Origin: Mesobacillus subterraneus
GTDB taxonomy: Bacteria > Bacillota > Bacilli > Bacillales > Cytobacillaceae
DNA: 64,000 nt
Direction: 5' to 3'
NCBI RefSeq assembly: GCF_020524355.2
Contig: NZ_CP129019.1
Span: 3,782,001-3,846,000, forward strand
Below, one piece after another: positions 61,882 through 64,000 of this stretch. Positions within the stretch are counted from its first letter, which is position 1; every line of letters begins with the position of its first letter. A model generated the notes under the pieces. It was not told where the DNA came from and searched no databases. It saw only the letters and a list, made by a program, of their open reading frames with translations. A program made the position numbers and the translations under genes.

Positions 61882-61964
61882 TAATTTCAGGATAAATTGT
61901 GAGACATAAGAACGGTCTCAAGAATCGAAATAGCCAAGCCTGCGTGAGTCACTATTTTCTCTTA

Positions 61965-62945
61965 TTAAATATTCCTTTTTCCATTTACCGATACGTCGAA
62001 ATCCCCCTGAAGAAACGTTTCGACCTCCTCATATCGGGGCAAGGCTGTAATCGCGCCTTCCCTTGTTGTCGTTAGGGCACCAACAACATTAGCAAAATTC
62101 AAAATCCCCGCTATATCTTTCTCCTTTGCTTCAATGAGCGAATAAAGAATCGCTCCTATAAAAGAATCCCCAGCTCCAGTTGTATCCTTGACATCTACTT
62201 GATAGCCCTTTACTTTATAAGCGACGTCATCAACAATCGCTTCGACACCCTTTTCGCCTTTTGTGAGTATGAACCAAGAGATAGCTGGGTTTAGTTCCAG
62301 GATTTTTTGAATTGCTGCTTTTTCATCTTTCGTTTCGGTGATGAATTCTAACTCATCCTCTGATATCTTCAAAATATCTGCGTATGGAATAAACTCTTTG
62401 ATTGTTCTCCTGCAATCATCAGGACTTTCCCACAAGGGCAAACGCACATTAGGATCAAAGCTAATCAATGAGCCATTTTGCTTGGCATATTCAATGGCTT
62501 TTAAATGGGCATACTTAACCGGTGACTCAATAAGGTCCACACTGCAAAAATGAAGAATGTCCCCTTCCCGGAAGATTTCCGGTCTGATTTCTTCCTCTCT
62601 CAACAGCATGTCAGCACTTGGCTTGCGATAAAATGAGAAATCCCTTTCCCCAGATTCAGTAAGGGAAACAAAAGCCAGTGCAGTATTTGCCTCATCTGTA
62701 AAGAATACATCATCAGTATCAATTTTCTCTTCATTTAATACATCGATTAAATATTCCCCAAATGCATCCTGCCCTACTTTCCCTATGAATTTAGCGTGTC
62801 CTCCCAACCTGGAAACACAAGCTGCCACATTGGCAGGTGCTCCTCCAGGCTTCTTGATGAACCCTTCTACTTCCTTCAATTTGCACTCTCTGTTAATGGG
62901 AATAAAGTCAATCAATACTTCACCCATCGTGATTACCTTCGCCAT
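61965..62945 (-). CDS. PfkB-family fructokinase
   Basis: 326 aa. PfkB signatures: VEGFIKKPGGAPANVAACVS near the start and the ATP/anion-hole motif VDVKDTTGAGDSFIGAILYS near residue 255. GEVLIDFIP and the sugar-site residues fit ScrK-type fructokinase. GGAGGAGAAT precedes ATG 62945. It follows a GH32 sucrose hydrolase by 10 bp, so the pair hydrolyses sucrose-6-phosphate and phosphorylates the released fructose. Confidence 0.94.
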   Translation of the reverse strand: MAKVITMGEVLIDFIPINRECKLKEVEGFIKKPGGAPANVAACVSRLGGHAKFIGKVGQDAFGEYLIDVLNEEKIDTDDVFFTDEANTALAFVSLTESGERDFSFYRKPSADMLLREEEIRPEIFREGDILHFCSVDLIESPVKYAHLKAIEYAKQNGSLISFDPNVRLPLWESPDDCRRTIKEFIPYADILKISEDELEFITETKDEKAAIQKILELNPAISWFILTKGEKGVEAIVDDVAYKVKGYQVDVKDTTGAGDSFIGAILYSLIEAKEKDIAGILNFANVVGALTTTREGAITALPRYEEVETFLQGDFDVSVNGKRNI

Positions 62946-62955
62946 TATTCTCCTC

Positions 62956-64000
62956 CTAAGATATCGTCCATTTTAGAAGTTTGTTCACATGCGTCCTTCC
63001 ATTCGAAGAAAAAGAAACAAGGCCTCCCATTTCTTCAGTGAAAAACAAAGAAGTAAACACCAGTTCTCCACCATTTACAAAGATCTCAATCGAAGATACA
63101 TCCAAGAAGACAGATAGTTTTACTTCTTTGGACAAATCGATGTTCTGGCTCCTGGAATAATCATTTTTGTATGCAAGGTTTTCAATTGCGTATGTAGATT
63201 CTTTCCGATCCAGGACCATTTGGTTTCGGTTCTTATTGAATGTCAATGTCAGCTTCTCTTTGGCGCCCTTAAAGAAATCAATCGAAAAATGCGAACTATG
63301 TTCCATATTAAATTTAATATCAATTCGTTGACTCATATCATTAAGACGATCATTCTTATATTCGCCACTGATGATGAAATCATTAAGCTCAACTTGAATA
63401 TCCTGGTAGTTCTCAATCGTATGATACGGCCTTTGGATTAATCTTCCGTCTTTTATAGAAAGCTCTCGTGGAAGTGTCATGGAACCATTCCAACCGTGCC
63501 CTAATTCGTGCAGAGGGTATTTCATGTCCCACATGTTCATCCAGGCAATCATGACTCTCTTGCCTTCCAGGGTTAAAAGAGATTGCGGGGCATAGAAATC
63601 AAACCCCTGGTCAATTTCCTGATCGCTCTCTACTGTAAACTCCCCTGTAGAATAATCAAATGAACCAATCAATGCCATTGAAGAATGGACATTTTCAAAA
63701 TCATACCCTACCCGTGGTTTATCCTGGGGAGAAAATAGTAAGACATGTTTTCCATCCAATTCAAATAAATCCGGACATTCCCATACGGTCCCAAAGCTCT
63801 TTCCAAGCGTTAACCGATTCAAAAATTCCCACTTAACCCCATCTGTAGAGACATAGAATAAGACATGGCTGATATTTTCGATGCTTTTGGACCCTACTGC
63901 CATGAAGAATTTATTATTGTGAACCCAGACCTTGGGATCTCTGAAGTCTTCTATCCGGATTCCTTCAGGTATCTGATCTATTCCAATAATAGGATTATCA
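62956..64000 (-). CDS. GH32 sucrose-6-phosphate hydrolase, 5' end outside window
   Basis: At least 348 aa; the frame is open to base 64000 so the start lies beyond. Conserved GH32 elements: IEDFRDPKVWVHNNKFFM (FRDP), VWECPDLFELDGKHVLLFSP (ECPD acid catalyst) and a C-terminal beta-sandwich (VSSIEIFVNGGELVFTSLFF). The catalytic WMNDP site is expected upstream. Part of a scr/sac-type operon with the kinase; PTS and regulator would be upstream. Confidence 0.93.
   Translation of the reverse strand, partial: DNPIIGIDQIPEGIRIEDFRDPKVWVHNNKFFMAVGSKSIENISHVLFYVSTDGVKWEFLNRLTLGKSFGTVWECPDLFELDGKHVLLFSPQDKPRVGYDFENVHSSMALIGSFDYSTGEFTVESDQEIDQGFDFYAPQSLLTLEGKRVMIAWMNMWDMKYPLHELGHGWNGSMTLPRELSIKDGRLIQRPYHTIENYQDIQVELNDFIISGEYKNDRLNDMSQRIDIKFNMEHSSHFSIDFFKGAKEKLTLTFNKNRNQMVLDRKESTYAIENLAYKNDYSRSQNIDLSKEVKLSVFLDVSSIEIFVNGGELVFTSLFFTEEMGGLVSFSSNGRTHVNKLLKWTIS

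Noticed and set aside
1..64000. tRNA, rRNA and replication origin
   Set aside because: I saw no tRNA cloverleaf, rRNA sequence, DnaA-box cluster or prophage attachment site that I could support.

Overview
The window looks like the chromosome of a mesophilic, low-GC, endospore-forming Bacillaceae bacterium. This rests on the gene families (RsbR-type stressosome protein, YwaC-type small alarmone synthetase, Spx and CarD relatives, YkvA, DUF4003, DUF5381, a remnant of an RsfA-like sporulation regulator), on strong AGGAGG ribosome-binding sites with many TTG/GTG starts, and on U-tailed hairpin terminators. It is accessory-rich: few housekeeping genes, many small regulators, acetyltransferases, detoxification enzymes and transporters, separated by long repeat-filled intergenic stretches.

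Layout. 1-1.6 kb: right part of an IS21-like element inserted in an ornithine cyclodeaminase gene, beside the C-terminal remnant of a membrane transporter. 2-7.1 kb: a multi-spanning membrane protein, a YkvA-like protein, a membrane-tethered Mrr-type nuclease, and a small-membrane-protein plus secreted-protein pair that may be a bacteriocin unit. 7.1-11.1 kb: candidate small RNAs, a YgjP-like metallopeptidase, an RraB-like protein, cold-shock protein, CarD-like regulator, acetyltransferase. 11.3-12 kb: a candidate type I toxin-antitoxin locus next to arr (rifamycin ADP-ribosyltransferase). 13.2-14.8 kb: an unrecognised two-gene module. 15-20 kb: molybdopterin oxidoreductase, MBL hydrolase, RsbR-like protein, SGNH hydrolase. 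21.3-22.1 kb: a 15-unit, 52-bp tandem array. 22.4-26 kb: cupin, MFS, sigma factor, VOC protein. 27.5-33 kb: an aldehyde/quinone detoxification cluster facing a LysR regulator. 34.3-36.9 kb: a cassette resembling B. subtilis yfjB-yfjC-yfjD, linked by inference to type VII secretion. 37-43.7 kb: small redox, acetyltransferase, NUDIX, thioesterase and PadR genes. 43.9-45.5 kb: an IS3-family (IS150-like) element. 45.7-55.6 kb: MOSC protein, serine hydrolase, DUF4003, CPBP protease, DUF2207, MFS and AraC genes. 56.3-57 kb: a second tandem array (13 units, 53 bp). 57-59.7 kb: a second detoxification cluster with an HxlR regulator. 59.8-61.8 kb: TetR with three palindromic operators, a Spx paralogue lacking the second redox cysteine, and ywaC. 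62-64 kb: a sucrose-utilisation pair (PfkB kinase and GH32 hydrolase) running off the end.

Two window-wide patterns stand out. First, at least two families of dispersed palindromic repeats fill the intergenic spaces: about 80-bp REPIN-like elements, and palindrome arrays built on a period of about 51-53 bp in which three unrelated unit sequences share the same spacing. Second, many reading frames are broken at mononucleotide runs (istB, PPOX, DUF559-like nuclease, IS3 orfB, DUF2207, alcohol dehydrogenase), which looks more like sequencing or assembly indels than true gene decay. A few losses (the acyl-CoA thioesterase copy at 20.7 kb, the nonsense codon at 28.65 kb, the RsfA-like remnant) look genuine.
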